Assembly: GCF_000300235.2 (NCBI RefSeq)
Contig: NZ_CP004388.1
Location: 1,841,501 to 1,905,500 of the forward strand
Reading direction: 5' to 3'
Length of the DNA: 64,000 bases
DNA from: Thalassospira xiamenensis M-5 = DSM 17429
GTDB taxonomy: Bacteria > Pseudomonadota > Alphaproteobacteria > Rhodospirillales > Thalassospiraceae
A program made the translations under genes and the position numbers. The notes beneath the pieces were generated by a model that saw only the letters and a list, made by a program, of their open reading frames with translations, had not been told where the DNA came from and searched no databases. Shown piece after piece: positions 25,424 to 34,053 of this stretch (position 1 is its first letter; each line of letters begins with the position of its first letter).

Positions 25424-26662
25424 ATGGCCCGAACCGCCATAGCAGGAGTACCAGAAATGAGCCAGATAACCCCCTCAACTGGCCAGAGGCCCCGTATCGG
25501 CGTTCTCATGCCGGCAGGCAGAGTTGTCGAAAATGTCGGAGTGGTAACGCATACTTTTGGATCCCCGGAAAAAGCCACTCGGCTATTTACCAATATCGGT
25601 GACTGCTTCGTCTATGACTCATCCCTGAGAATTCTTGATTACGCTGAACTCTATCCTATTTATGCTTCGGCCAATGGCGATATTTCAGAAGCCCAGATCG
25701 AAAAAATCAACCAGCTTGATTATCTGTTTCTGCGCGGATCGAATTACATCCATACCAACGGTCAATGGGACCCGATCATTCGAGTGCTGGAGCGAACCAA
25801 AGTTCCGGTAATTGCATTTGGTATTGGTGTGCAAACACCTGACAATTCCGAAGACTACGTCAATGAGTCGACCAAGCGTTTCCTTCAAATCGTATCTCAT
25901 CGGTCGGCAACGCTGGGGGTGCGCGGGAATCTTTCGAAAAAGGCGCTGAACTCGATCGGGATCAAGAATGTCCGCGTTTTTGGGTGTCCGACGGCGTTCC
26001 GCCACTGCAAACCGAAACTCAGTCTCCCCCGCATCAAGGCCAACGAAATTAAAAGGCTTGGTTTTACCCTAAGGCGCAAAACACATGGTTTTGGGACGCT
26101 GCAACGCTATTTGATGCGCACACTTGCGGAACGATATCAGACCGAATTCCTGTGTGCGGGTGAACTGGAAGAAAAGGCCATTTTCTATGCCCGCTGCAAC
26201 CAGATTGCCAACGCGGACGAAGTGATGGCAAAGGCCGTCAATCAGCTTATCAAGGAACGCTGGCTTTACGGTGAAAACGACCCGATCCTGCAACTGTATA
26301 AATCGTCACTGGCGGTTTTCGAAACGGTGGCAGATTTCGAGGAAGCAGAACGGCATCTTGATGCCGTAACCGGCTTCCGTCTGCATGGTAATCTTCTGGC
26401 GCTCGCCAACGAAGTGCCTGCGCTTTACATCACCTACGACACGCGAACTCGCGAATTTGTCAAAACGCTGGGCATTCCGCATGTCGACGGTCGCTATATC
26501 GACAAGTTTTCCTTCGAAGAAGCCTGGGATCAGGCAGATTTCGGCCATTTCGAGGAAACCTACCAGATGCGGTTTGGCGAACTTAAAACCTTCCTTGAAG
26601 AGAACGGCATGGCGCACCGCCTTGGTGCAACTCCGACCCCTTACGTGGTTGAGGCGGCGTAA
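25424..26662 (+). CDS. polysaccharide pyruvyl transferase family protein, second copy
   Basis: A 412-residue paralogue of the 23.1-kb protein, with matching blocks TNIGDCFVYDSSLRIL, YLFLRGSNYIHTNGQWDP, AFGIGVQTPDNSED, GVRGNLSKKAL, RVFGCPTAFRH and GFRLHGNLLALANEVPALYI. The ATG at 24 of the following line (25424) has an AAGGA 4-5 bp upstream; an in-frame ATG at 25457 also has a good AGGAG and may be the real start. It is the last gene before the strong terminator at 26.67 kb. The two copies may modify different residues of the glycan. Confidence 0.83.
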   Translation: MARTAIAGVPEMSQITPSTGQRPRIGVLMPAGRVVENVGVVTHTFGSPEKATRLFTNIGDCFVYDSSLRILDYAELYPIYASANGDISEAQIEKINQLDYLFLRGSNYIHTNGQWDPIIRVLERTKVPVIAFGIGVQTPDNSEDYVNESTKRFLQIVSHRSATLGVRGNLSKKALNSIGIKNVRVFGCPTAFRHCKPKLSLPRIKANEIKRLGFTLRRKTHGFGTLQRYLMRTLAERYQTEFLCAGELEEKAIFYARCNQIANADEVMAKAVNQLIKERWLYGENDPILQLYKSSLAVFETVADFEEAERHLDAVTGFRLHGNLLALANEVPALYITYDTRTREFVKTLGIPHVDGRYIDKFSFEEAWDQADFGHFEETYQMRFGELKTFLEENGMAHRLGATPTPYVVEAA

Positions 26663-26672
26663 CCATGCTGCT

Positions 26673-26718
26673 CGGGCATGACCGGTTTCCTCGTTTCGGT
26701 CATGCCCGGTTTTCTTTT
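26673..26718 (+). terminator. intrinsic terminator of the glycan operon
   Basis: A 12-bp perfect stem (CGGGCATGACCG with CGGTCATGCCCG, 12-base loop) is followed by GTTTTCTTTTC, 11 bp after the second pyruvyl transferase stop. This is the clear end of the run that starts at the RTX gene. Confidence 0.92.
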
Positions 26719-26744
26719 CATTGTGAACGGCTATGGATGGATAA

Positions 26745-27935
26745 GTGTTAAACAGATCGCATATCCGCTACGCGACGATATTGATTGCAACCGTGCTGTC
26801 GGGCGGCGGCATACTTGCTTTTTCATCGCCGAATTCTGCGGCGCTGGAACTTACCGTCACCGGGTCGGAAAAGGTCATTTTCGATAGCGACGTTGCCGGA
26901 TGCGACGGGCATCATCTGCCCGATGCGCCGGCACGCGCCTTTCGCGACGACAGGGGGCGCATGATCATGTTCGCACCCAACTTCCAAAATCGCGCCTTTG
27001 TCGGCTATGGTTTTGACAGCCTGAAACCCGATTGCGACAGCCGGTTTATGGCGGCCGGTAAAGCACAGCCCGATCTTCTGGATGACCGCACCTGGATTCA
27101 CGCGATCTATACCAGCGACGGCAAGGATGTTTACGCGCTTGGCAGTGCCAGCTTTATGCCGTATCGGCACGAAATGCCGTGCAAGGACAGGACCAAGCGC
27201 ATTGATTGCTGGATCAATGGACTTGTGACCCTGAAATCGACCGACGGCGGCAAGACGTTCAGCTATCTTGGCAAACCGCCTCATCACGCACCCTTTCCGC
27301 CACCCGAACCTTATCGCGATGACCGCAAACGTGCGCCAAGCTACGTAACCGTGACCAACATCATCAATTGGCAGAATTATCTTTATGCCATTGTCTGGCG
27401 ACGGGAAGAGGAATGGAAAAATTCGCGCAATTGTCTGGTCCGCGCCCCTGCCAATGACCCGTCAAGCTGGCAGGTTTGGGATGGCGAGGATTTCATCGAC
27501 GCTGCCCGCCTGACTGAAAACGGATGGCATGTCAAACAGACTGATTGCGCCCGCGTTGGGCCAAGAGGCATTACCTCGATCCGGGGGCTGGTGCGACACG
27601 AAGGCACCAATAACTTTATTGCGATCTATCAGCACCGGCAACGCAACAAGGACGGTACAGATCGTCACGGAATCTTTTATTCGACGTCGGCAGATATGAA
27701 AAACTGGTCGGATCCGCAGTTCCTTCTGGATGAGGATCTGGACCCCGATGCCGGACCGGGGGATCCGTTTGCGGCATATGCCACCATGATTGATGAAGAC
27801 AGTCAGGATCGGCTTTTCAGCACGGTGGATGACGAGGCCAGCCTCGTGTTCGTGCGTTTGATCCCAAAGCCTCATAACGGGAAGTGGCGGGTGCCGCGAC
27901 AGTTGGTACGTTTCCCCGTTTCCATCAGGAAGTAA
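26745..27935 (+). CDS. secreted beta-propeller-like protein, glycosidase/sialidase fold suspected
   Basis: A 396-residue protein with an N-terminal signal-like hydrophobic stretch (about residues 8-33, ending near NSAALE). The body contains an Asp-box-like STDGGKTFSYLG and a later FYSTSADMKNWSDP, patterns typical of five-bladed glycoside-hydrolase and sialidase propellers, plus several Cys pairs (for example CDGHH, CKD, CW, CARV) expected in the periplasm or outside. The start is a GTG at 26745 after GGATGG; no in-frame ATG lies upstream. I cannot assign catalytic acids. It could trim or bind the glycan made upstream. The RmlC-like gene follows 12 bp later. Confidence 0.6.
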   Translation: MLNRSHIRYATILIATVLSGGGILAFSSPNSAALELTVTGSEKVIFDSDVAGCDGHHLPDAPARAFRDDRGRMIMFAPNFQNRAFVGYGFDSLKPDCDSRFMAAGKAQPDLLDDRTWIHAIYTSDGKDVYALGSASFMPYRHEMPCKDRTKRIDCWINGLVTLKSTDGGKTFSYLGKPPHHAPFPPPEPYRDDRKRAPSYVTVTNIINWQNYLYAIVWRREEEWKNSRNCLVRAPANDPSSWQVWDGEDFIDAARLTENGWHVKQTDCARVGPRGITSIRGLVRHEGTNNFIAIYQHRQRNKDGTDRHGIFYSTSADMKNWSDPQFLLDEDLDPDAGPGDPFAAYATMIDEDSQDRLFSTVDDEASLVFVRLIPKPHNGKWRVPRQLVRFPVSIRK

Positions 27936-27947
27936 AAGGATAAGGCC

Positions 27948-28571
27948 ATGGAATTTGATCGTTTTGACATTGACGGGCCGGTGCTTTTTGTCCCCAACCG
28001 TCATCGTGACCCGCGTGGAACATTTGCCGAAACCTTCCGTGAGGATGAATTTCGTGCGGCAATTGGCGATGTAACACTCGTGCAGGAAAACCAGTCCATC
28101 AGTAAACCGATCAACACCATTCGTGGTTTGCATTACCAATCCGAACCCCATGTTCAGGGTAAGCTGGTCCGGGTGACAACGGGGGAGATCATGGATATCG
28201 CCGTTGATATTCGCCCGCATTCACCGACTTTCGGGCAGCATATCAAGATCAAACTGTCGGCGGAAAACTGGTATCAGCTATGGATACCGCCGGGGTTTGC
28301 CCATGGTTTCCGTACCATGAGGCCCGACACCACCGTGATTTACAAGGTGTCGGATTATTACAGCCCTGAAAATGACCGTGGGATCGCGTGGAATGACCCT
28401 GATCTTCAGATCGATTGGGAATTATTTGGTCAGCAGCCCGTACTATCGGAAAAAGACAGAGCGCAGCCCGCATTGATCGAACTGTTTTCAGTTGATGTTG
28501 CGCGTGCGGCGGCGGCGCATCATGCTCTTGCCGGGGATATCGGGCGTTATCACGCGTCGACGGGTGATTGA
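27948..28571 (+). CDS. dTDP-4-dehydrorhamnose 3,5-epimerase family (RmlC-like)
   Basis: A 207-residue cupin epimerase that should act on dTDP-4-keto-6-deoxy-glucose or a related nucleotide sugar. Canonical blocks: RDPRGTFAETF (20-30), QENQSISKPINTIRGLHYQ with catalytic-type His62, GEIMDIAVDIRPHSPTFG, IPPGFAHGF (His119) and SDYYSPENDRGIAWNDPDL. The other rhamnose genes (rmlA, rmlB, rmlD) are not in the window, so the final sugar is unknown. The last 22 bp overlap the convergent HD-GYP gene. Confidence 0.88.
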   Translation: MEFDRFDIDGPVLFVPNRHRDPRGTFAETFREDEFRAAIGDVTLVQENQSISKPINTIRGLHYQSEPHVQGKLVRVTTGEIMDIAVDIRPHSPTFGQHIKIKLSAENWYQLWIPPGFAHGFRTMRPDTTVIYKVSDYYSPENDRGIAWNDPDLQIDWELFGQQPVLSEKDRAQPALIELFSVDVARAAAAHHALAGDIGRYHASTGD

Positions 28572-29680
28572 TATAGCGGGGCCAGCGCAATCAGGCTTTC
28601 GTCCGGGATTTTATCGTTGATTGCGTTGATGTTCTTTTCAAGCGTCCTGCCCAGGGCGTGCACGAGGACCTTTTCCACTTTGCCGTCGTTGGCCATTTGC
28701 AAAAGGATGGATAAAGATTCTGTGACGCTGAAGGGTTCTTTGTAGGATCGCCGTTCAAGCAGCGCACCCATGATATCGCAAACGGTCAGAATACGGGTCA
28801 GATCACGAATTTGGTCACCTGACAGGCCATCAGGGTAGCCAGTGCCGTTCAGGAATTCATGATGATGCAGGATGGCATCCAGAACGTCTTCGTCAATGCC
28901 GCCTTGCCGGGAAAGGAACCGGTAACCCGCCAAGGGATGGGTACGGATGACGTCAAACTCTTCGGGGGTTAATTTTCCCGGCTTATCAAGGATTGCAGCC
29001 GGGATATCGACCTTGCCGATATCATGCAGCAATCCGGCGATGGTCAGCTTTTCGATATCGCCGCGCCGCATTCCCATTGCAGTAGCAAACGAGCAGGCAA
29101 GACCGGTTACGATCAGGATGTGCTGGAAGGTTGTCTGGTGATAGGCCCGCACCGTCGATAGCCATTCATTTACACCGACATCGCCAATGGTTTTTGCAAC
29201 TTCCTCGCCGGTTGCCGCAACTTCGTCAAGGTCGACGGGCCTGTTTGCTCCGAACTGGGTGAAGGTTTTTTCAAGTGTCTTTGCTGCTGCGTTTATCGCT
29301 TTGGTCGCTGTCGGGGTAAATATGCCCTCCGCCTCGCGAATGTCTTCGATAATCTTTGCCAGCCCGACATCGTTTAACGGTTTGTGCGTTGTCTTGCGCG
29401 CGCCAAGAGTGGTCGCCTGCAATTCTTCCTGCAGGTTGCCTTTGGTGATCGCGAAAATCTGTTTGCAGCGGGCAGGAGCCGTTTTGCGAAACGCTGTCAG
29501 CTTGGTGATATTATCGGCCTTCGCAAGATCGATATCCAGAACGATGGTTTGCGCATCCAGCGGAATTTTATCAGCAATGGACGAGACCCGAATGTCAAAA
29601 CCAAGCAGGGATACCGGCATCAAAGCCGTGCGGTCGCTTTCGCACACGACATGCAATATGTTTTGGGTTCCGGTGGTCAA
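28550..29680 (-). CDS. HD-GYP domain protein, probable c-di-GMP phosphodiesterase
   Basis: HD-GYP enzymes hydrolyse cyclic di-GMP, lowering biofilm and polysaccharide output. The C-terminal half carries GLLHDIGKVDIP, a THPLAGYRFL block, HHHEFLNGTGYPDGL (the HHE and GYP motifs) and RILTVCDIMGALLERRSY, so the site looks complete. The N-terminal 120 residues resemble a receiver domain (TIVLDIDL, ending THKPL) but the acidic pocket is weak. The start is uncertain: the frame opens at a TTG (29680) with no clear ribosome binding site, and the first in-frame ATG is at 29620. Its location at the end of the glycan region hints at local control. Confidence 0.85.
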   Translation of the reverse strand: MTTGTQNILHVVCESDRTALMPVSLLGFDIRVSSIADKIPLDAQTIVLDIDLAKADNITKLTAFRKTAPARCKQIFAITKGNLQEELQATTLGARKTTHKPLNDVGLAKIIEDIREAEGIFTPTATKAINAAAKTLEKTFTQFGANRPVDLDEVAATGEEVAKTIGDVGVNEWLSTVRAYHQTTFQHILIVTGLACSFATAMGMRRGDIEKLTIAGLLHDIGKVDIPAAILDKPGKLTPEEFDVIRTHPLAGYRFLSRQGGIDEDVLDAILHHHEFLNGTGYPDGLSGDQIRDLTRILTVCDIMGALLERRSYKEPFSVTESLSILLQMANDGKVEKVLVHALGRTLEKNINAINDKIPDESLIALAPLYQSPVDA

Positions 29681-29778
29681 CGAAGTGCCATGAGACTGAA
29701 TTCCTGCCCGATATTATCGCTTGTATTCGTATGAATATAAGGATTTTATCAAGCAATTAGAAGCCTCTAATCAAAAAA

Positions 29779-30798
29779 TTATGCGGCCAGTGCTGCAATC
29801 ACCTGTTGTTTGCTTAAGATGCCGACCGTTTCTTGCCTGTCGTTAATCACGGCCATTGATCCCTCGGTCGCCAGTGCGACGGGCAGGATATCTTCAAGGC
29901 GCATGTCCCCGGCAATCCTGGGCCAACCCGCATTGACGTCGCTGCCATTTGCAACGGGCTGCATCAAGGTACGGGCACGCAGTACCCGTGATCTGTTCAC
30001 ATCGCGGGTGAAGGCACGTACATACGCATCAGCGGGCTGCATGATGATTTCTTCGGGTCGACCGACCTGAATGAGTTTGCCATCCTTCAGGATCGCAATC
30101 CGATCGCCCAGCTTAAGTGCCTCGTCCAGATCATGGGTAATGAACACGATGGTTTTATGAAGCTCGCCCTGAAGTTTCATCAACTCATCCTGCATGTCAT
30201 TGCGGATGAGTGGATCAAGGGCTGAAAATGCCTCGTCCATCAGAAGGACTTCGGGATCGGTTGTTAAAGCACGGGCAAGGCCCACGCGCTGCTGCATGCC
30301 GCCTGAAAGCTGATCGGGGAATTTATCTTCGTATCCGGCAAGGCCGACCCGTTCGATCCAGTTGCGAGCCGCATCTTCGCGTGGTTTGCGATCATTCCCC
30401 TGAATTTCCAAACCATAGCCGACATTGTCGATCACACTGCGGTGGGGCAAAAGCCCGAAGCGCTGAAACACCATGCCAAGCCTTTTGCGCCGAAATGCAT
30501 TCAATTCACTGATGCTCATGGCAAGGATATCGGTGCCGTCAAAAAGGACTTCGCCTGACGTCGGATCAATCAGGCGGTTCAGATGCCGGATCAGGGTTGA
30601 TTTTCCTGACCCCGAAAGCCCCATAACCACAAATGTTTCACCCCGTTCGACAGAGAGTGATACATCATGCAGGCCGACCGTATGGCCGGTCTTGGCAAGG
30701 ATTTCATCCTTATCGGCACCGTCTTGCGCCAGTTTAAGTGCTGTTTGCGGATCCGGGCCGAAGATTTTGAAAATATTGCGGATTTCAATATAACTCAT
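29779..30798 (-). CDS. glycine betaine/proline ABC transporter ATPase, second copy
   Basis: A 339-residue ATPase of the ProV/OpuAA family powering osmolyte uptake. Walker A is GLSGSGKST (60-68), the signature [13 protein letters not shown] and Walker [16 protein letters not shown]-terminal CBS-like tail (DMRLEDILPVALATEGSMAVI...VGILSKQQVIAAL) is shorter than in the 401-residue ProV at 34.0 kb. Its start overlaps the permease gene stop by 4 bp. Together they lack a binding protein in the same unit; the orphan OpuAC-type protein at 36.1 kb is the best candidate partner. Confidence 0.9.
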   Translation of the reverse strand: MSYIEIRNIFKIFGPDPQTALKLAQDGADKDEILAKTGHTVGLHDVSLSVERGETFVVMGLSGSGKSTLIRHLNRLIDPTSGEVLFDGTDILAMSISELNAFRRKRLGMVFQRFGLLPHRSVIDNVGYGLEIQGNDRKPREDAARNWIERVGLAGYEDKFPDQLSGGMQQRVGLARALTTDPEVLLMDEAFSALDPLIRNDMQDELMKLQGELHKTIVFITHDLDEALKLGDRIAILKDGKLIQVGRPEEIIMQPADAYVRAFTRDVNRSRVLRARTLMQPVANGSDVNAGWPRIAGDMRLEDILPVALATEGSMAVINDRQETVGILSKQQVIAALAA

Positions 30799-31661
30799 GG
30801 CTTTTCCTCCGCCTTGTGACTGCGTTGGGAACGTCTGCCATAAGCCTGACCGATCCGGTCAAACACAACCGCCAGAAGCACAATCGCAATACCGGCCTCC
30901 ATACCCGCACCAACATCAAGGCGCTGGATGCCCATCAATACCTGTTCACCAAGGCCGCGCGCACCGATCATGGATGCAATCACCACCATCGAGATCGACA
31001 TCATTGTCGTCTGATTGATCCCGGCCATGATGTTGGGCAGGGCGAGGGGGAGTTGCACTTTCCAGAGGATTTGCTTGCGGCTGGCTCCGAATGACCGGGA
31101 TGCTTCAAGAACTTCGGCATCGACCAGCCTGATGCCCAGATCGGTCAGACGGATTACCGGCGGGGCCGCGTAAATCACAGTTGCAAGGATAGCTGGTACC
31201 TTGCCCAGCCCAAACAGCATCAGGGCAGGGATCAGATACACAAAGCTTGGCATGGTCTGCATGGTGTCAAGGATCGGCAGCATTACGGCGCGTAGCCGGT
31301 TTGACATCGCCATCGCAATACCGACCGGAACGCCGATGATCACCGAAAGTGACGTTGCCACGATCATCAGGGCAAGGGTCTGCATAGCCTTGTCCCAAAG
31401 CCCCAGCGATCCGATGGCAATCATTGCGATTGCCAGTCCGGCGGCAATTTTCCAGTTGCGGCTGGCATGAAATCCGATGACCGCAACCGCGATCACCACG
31501 ATCCACCAAGGCGTTCCGCGCAGGATTTGTTCAAGCCAGACCAGAATTGTCAGCAGGCTGTCGGCAAACGCTTCAAAAGCATCGCCATAATTCACCACCA
31601 GCCAGTCGACAAAGCGATTGACCCATTTGCCCAAGGGCACATTCAATTGTTCTGGAAACAT
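30795..31661 (-). CDS. glycine betaine/proline ABC transporter permease, second copy
   Basis: A 288-residue membrane protein of the ProW/OpuAB family with about seven helices and the EAA-like loop EASRSFGASRKQILWKVQLPLALPNIMAG. Compared with ProW at 32.9 kb it lacks the long acidic N-terminal extension. It is separated from proX upstream by 205 bp containing the proX terminator and a repeated palindromic element, so it probably has its own promoter and forms a two-gene unit with the ATPase gene downstream. Confidence 0.9.
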   Translation of the reverse strand: MFPEQLNVPLGKWVNRFVDWLVVNYGDAFEAFADSLLTILVWLEQILRGTPWWIVVIAVAVIGFHASRNWKIAAGLAIAMIAIGSLGLWDKAMQTLALMIVATSLSVIIGVPVGIAMAMSNRLRAVMLPILDTMQTMPSFVYLIPALMLFGLGKVPAILATVIYAAPPVIRLTDLGIRLVDAEVLEASRSFGASRKQILWKVQLPLALPNIMAGINQTTMMSISMVVIASMIGARGLGEQVLMGIQRLDVGAGMEAGIAIVLLAVVFDRIGQAYGRRSQRSHKAEEKP

Positions 31662-31752
31662 CGTGCGCGTCCGGCCGGTTGTGTTCAGAAAATCAATGAA
31701 CGTAGGAGCCTAGCAATATGATCCCGCCTACGCACGATTAATTGCTTGAGGG

Positions 31753-31785
31753 ACTGACATCTCCTGACAGTTTTTTGCGTCAGGA
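31753..31785 (-). promoter_or_regulatory. repeated palindromic element upstream of the second proWV
   Basis: Read on the minus strand, TCCTGAC and GTCAGGA pair across a 10-base loop, followed by GATGTCAGT. The 17-mer TGTCAGGAGATGTCAGT (31769-31753, minus) occurs again, identical, at 37395-37411 (plus), there also preceded by a TCCTGAC arm. It contains two TGTCAG half-sites 10 bp apart. It ends 91 bp before the permease start, suiting an operator. Confidence 0.6.
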
Positions 31786-31795
31786 ACTGATAATA

Positions 31796-31823
31796 AAACA
31801 GCCCGCCCCATTCAGGCGGGCTG
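31796..31823 (-). terminator. intrinsic terminator of proX
   Basis: CAGCCCGCC (31799-31807) and GGCGGGCTG (31815-31823) form a 9-bp stem with a seven-base loop; on the minus strand a TTTTATT run follows. It lies 44 bp after the proX stop and separates the ProU operon from the second proWV pair. Confidence 0.82.
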
Positions 31824-31866
31824 CTTTACACGTCAAAGACGTCAAAGCTTAAAAGCCTTAACGCGA

Positions 31867-32883
31867 TTACATCGCAGCTTTACGTGCTTCTTCAAGCCAG
31901 CCATCGAATTTCGCCTGGTTGGCTTTGATCCAGGCATCGGCATGACGGTCGATATCCTCGGCCGATTTTTCGCCATCGCGCATGCGAAGGTTCTGGGCCG
32001 AGATGTCATTGGCTGACAGTTCCATGATCGCAAACAGTCTCGCTGCAGCCGGGTTTTCTTCGGCCCATGCCTTGTTGGCGATGATCTGCTGATTGTTCAC
32101 CTGGAAGCCATAGTTCGAACCGTCCGGAAGGGCGGTATCGGCTTCCTTGTTTTCACCCGGGAGCGACGAGAACGGAACCTGCAACCATGTAACGTCCTTG
32201 CCCGGTACGAGAACGCCCGAAACCCAATAAGGGGTCCAGGTGTAATACAGGATCGGCTCGCCAGCCTTATAACGGGTGATGGTGTCGGCGATGATCGCCG
32301 AATAGGAACCCTGATTGTGGGCCACCGTGTCGCGCAGGTCATAGGCATCAAGGTGATGTTCGATCACACCTTCGCAGCCCCAACCCGGGTTGCAGCCCGC
32401 AAGATCAGCTTTTCCGTCGCCGTTATTGTCAAAAATCTTGGCGATTTCCGGATCGGACAACTGGCTGATATTGGTGATGTTGTGTTCATCAGCGGTTTTC
32501 TTGTCGATCAGATAACCCTGCAACGCGCCCGGTGAATATACACCTTCGCGATAGATTTTCTCATCGCCACCGGCTGCCTTGTAGAAATCGGCATGTAGCG
32601 GGTTCCAGTGATCGGCCATGAAAGTTGCATCGCCATTACCAATGGCAACGTGACCTGCGGCATATTCGATTTCCTGGATATCCTGGACGTCATAGCCAAG
32701 TTCTTCAAGCGCCTTGTTCACCAGAACGGTCTGGAATGTTTCTTCGGCGATCGAGCTTTTAAGCGGCTGAACTTCAACGCCTTCGCCCGGTTTCATGTTG
32801 TCGGCAAAAGCAGTGCCGCTGATCAGAAACGAGCTGGTCACAGCAATGGCTGCACCGGTGGAAAGTTTCTTCAGGATCGTCAT
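31867..32883 (-). CDS. proX: glycine betaine/L-proline-binding periplasmic protein
   Basis: ProX delivers glycine betaine and proline betaine to the ProU importer. The 338-residue precursor has a signal peptide (cleavage likely after SGTAFA, about residue 27). The mature part has [26 protein letters not shown] and [11 protein letters not shown], containing the Trp and Cys-flanked positions typical of E. coli-type ProX. An AAGGAG site precedes the ATG. It is the last gene of the proV-proW-proX operon and is closed by a terminator. Confidence 0.92.
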   Translation of the reverse strand: MTILKKLSTGAAIAVTSSFLISGTAFADNMKPGEGVEVQPLKSSIAEETFQTVLVNKALEELGYDVQDIQEIEYAAGHVAIGNGDATFMADHWNPLHADFYKAAGGDEKIYREGVYSPGALQGYLIDKKTADEHNITNISQLSDPEIAKIFDNNGDGKADLAGCNPGWGCEGVIEHHLDAYDLRDTVAHNQGSYSAIIADTITRYKAGEPILYYTWTPYWVSGVLVPGKDVTWLQVPFSSLPGENKEADTALPDGSNYGFQVNNQQIIANKAWAEENPAAARLFAIMELSANDISAQNLRMRDGEKSAEDIDRHADAWIKANQAKFDGWLEEARKAAM

Positions 32884-32946
32884 TAGCTTCTCCTTGTTGA
32901 TTGATTGGAGCAGTTTTCTGCCCTTGTTTTCAAACCGGCGTGCCGG

Positions 32947-34053
32947 TTATTTTTTGCCCATAAGGGAACGGATAGCTGCGGCCGGGCCGCTTTCGTACCA
33001 GTGGCGGGTGCCCTTGCTGCGGCTATCCTGACCAAGCGCCTGCGTCATGCGGTCAAGCACGATGGCCAGAAGGACAATCCCGACACCGCCAACTGTGGCA
33101 AGGCCCATGTCAAGGCGACCAATGCCGCGCAAAACCATCTGACCAAGGCCGCCAACAGCGATCATCGAGGCGATCACCACCATCGAAAGGGCAAGCATCA
33201 GGGTCTGGTTCACACCTGCCATGATTGTCGGCATGGCAAGTGGAAGCTGAACACGGAACAGAAGCTGTTTCGGGCTGGCGCCAAAGGAACGAGCCGCTTC
33301 GACCAGATCGCCGGGCACCTGACGGATACCCAGAATGGTCAGGCGGATCAGTGGCGGCAGGGCAAAGATGATGGTCACCACCACGCCCGGAACGTTGCCA
33401 ATACCAAACAGCATCACGATAGGCACAAGGTAAACAAACGCAGGTGTTGTCTGCATTGCGTCAAGGACGGGGCGTGCCGTATTTGCTGCCCGTTCATTGC
33501 GCGCCAGCCAGATACCGGTCGGCAGGCCCAGGACCACGCAGAACAGAACCGATGTTATAACCAATGATAATGTCACCATGGCTTCTGACCAGGCACCGAT
33601 CAGACCAACGGCAATCATCGAAATCAAAGTACCAATCGCAAGGCGACGACCGGCCAACTGCCACGCAATCAATGACAGGATCAGAATGACAATGATGGCT
33701 GGTGTTGCCTGCAACCCGGTTTCGACACCGGATAGGACCGCATCAATCGGCCAGCGGATCGCCTGAAAGACGCTGCGAAAGTTATCGACGACCCATTCCA
33801 GCCCATGATTGACCCAGATATCAAGTGGAATGACCGCATCCTGAAACGGATGGAGGATATCAAAATGATGTTCCGGGGCAGGGGCGGCATTCGCAAGCCA
33901 GTCTCCTGCCGTGTCAGAAGCGTCACCGCCGCCCCATGGATTGGATGCGCCGTTCCGGGCCGCATCGGCGGCACCTGATGTGGTTGCGTCTTTTGCTGCA
34001 TCTGCCGCGCCGGTATCGGTGGCAGCACCCCACGGATTGCTGTTATCAGCCAT
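32947..34053 (-). CDS. proW: glycine betaine/L-proline ABC transporter permease
   Basis: A 368-residue ProU permease. It shows the long N-terminal extension of E. coli ProW, rich in Ala, Asp and Asn with NPWG repeated, followed by [20 protein letters not shown], then about seven helices and the loop [29 protein letters not shown]. An ATG nine bases upstream (34062) touches the ribosome binding site directly, so 34053, with AAGGAG nine bases away, is preferred. It overlaps the end of proV slightly. The likeness to the enterobacterial protein is notably high for an alphaproteobacterium. Confidence 0.93.
   Translation of the reverse strand: MADNSNPWGAATDTGAADAAKDATTSGAADAARNGASNPWGGGDASDTAGDWLANAAPAPEHHFDILHPFQDAVIPLDIWVNHGLEWVVDNFRSVFQAIRWPIDAVLSGVETGLQATPAIIVILILSLIAWQLAGRRLAIGTLISMIAVGLIGAWSEAMVTLSLVITSVLFCVVLGLPTGIWLARNERAANTARPVLDAMQTTPAFVYLVPIVMLFGIGNVPGVVVTIIFALPPLIRLTILGIRQVPGDLVEAARSFGASPKQLLFRVQLPLAMPTIMAGVNQTLMLALSMVVIASMIAVGGLGQMVLRGIGRLDMGLATVGGVGIVLLAIVLDRMTQALGQDSRSKGTRHWYESGPAAAIRSLMGKK

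Noticed and set aside
29682-29778. Weak hairpin (TTAGA/TCTAA) after the second proV-type gene as a terminator
   Set aside because: The stem is only five AT-rich pairs with no good U run after it.
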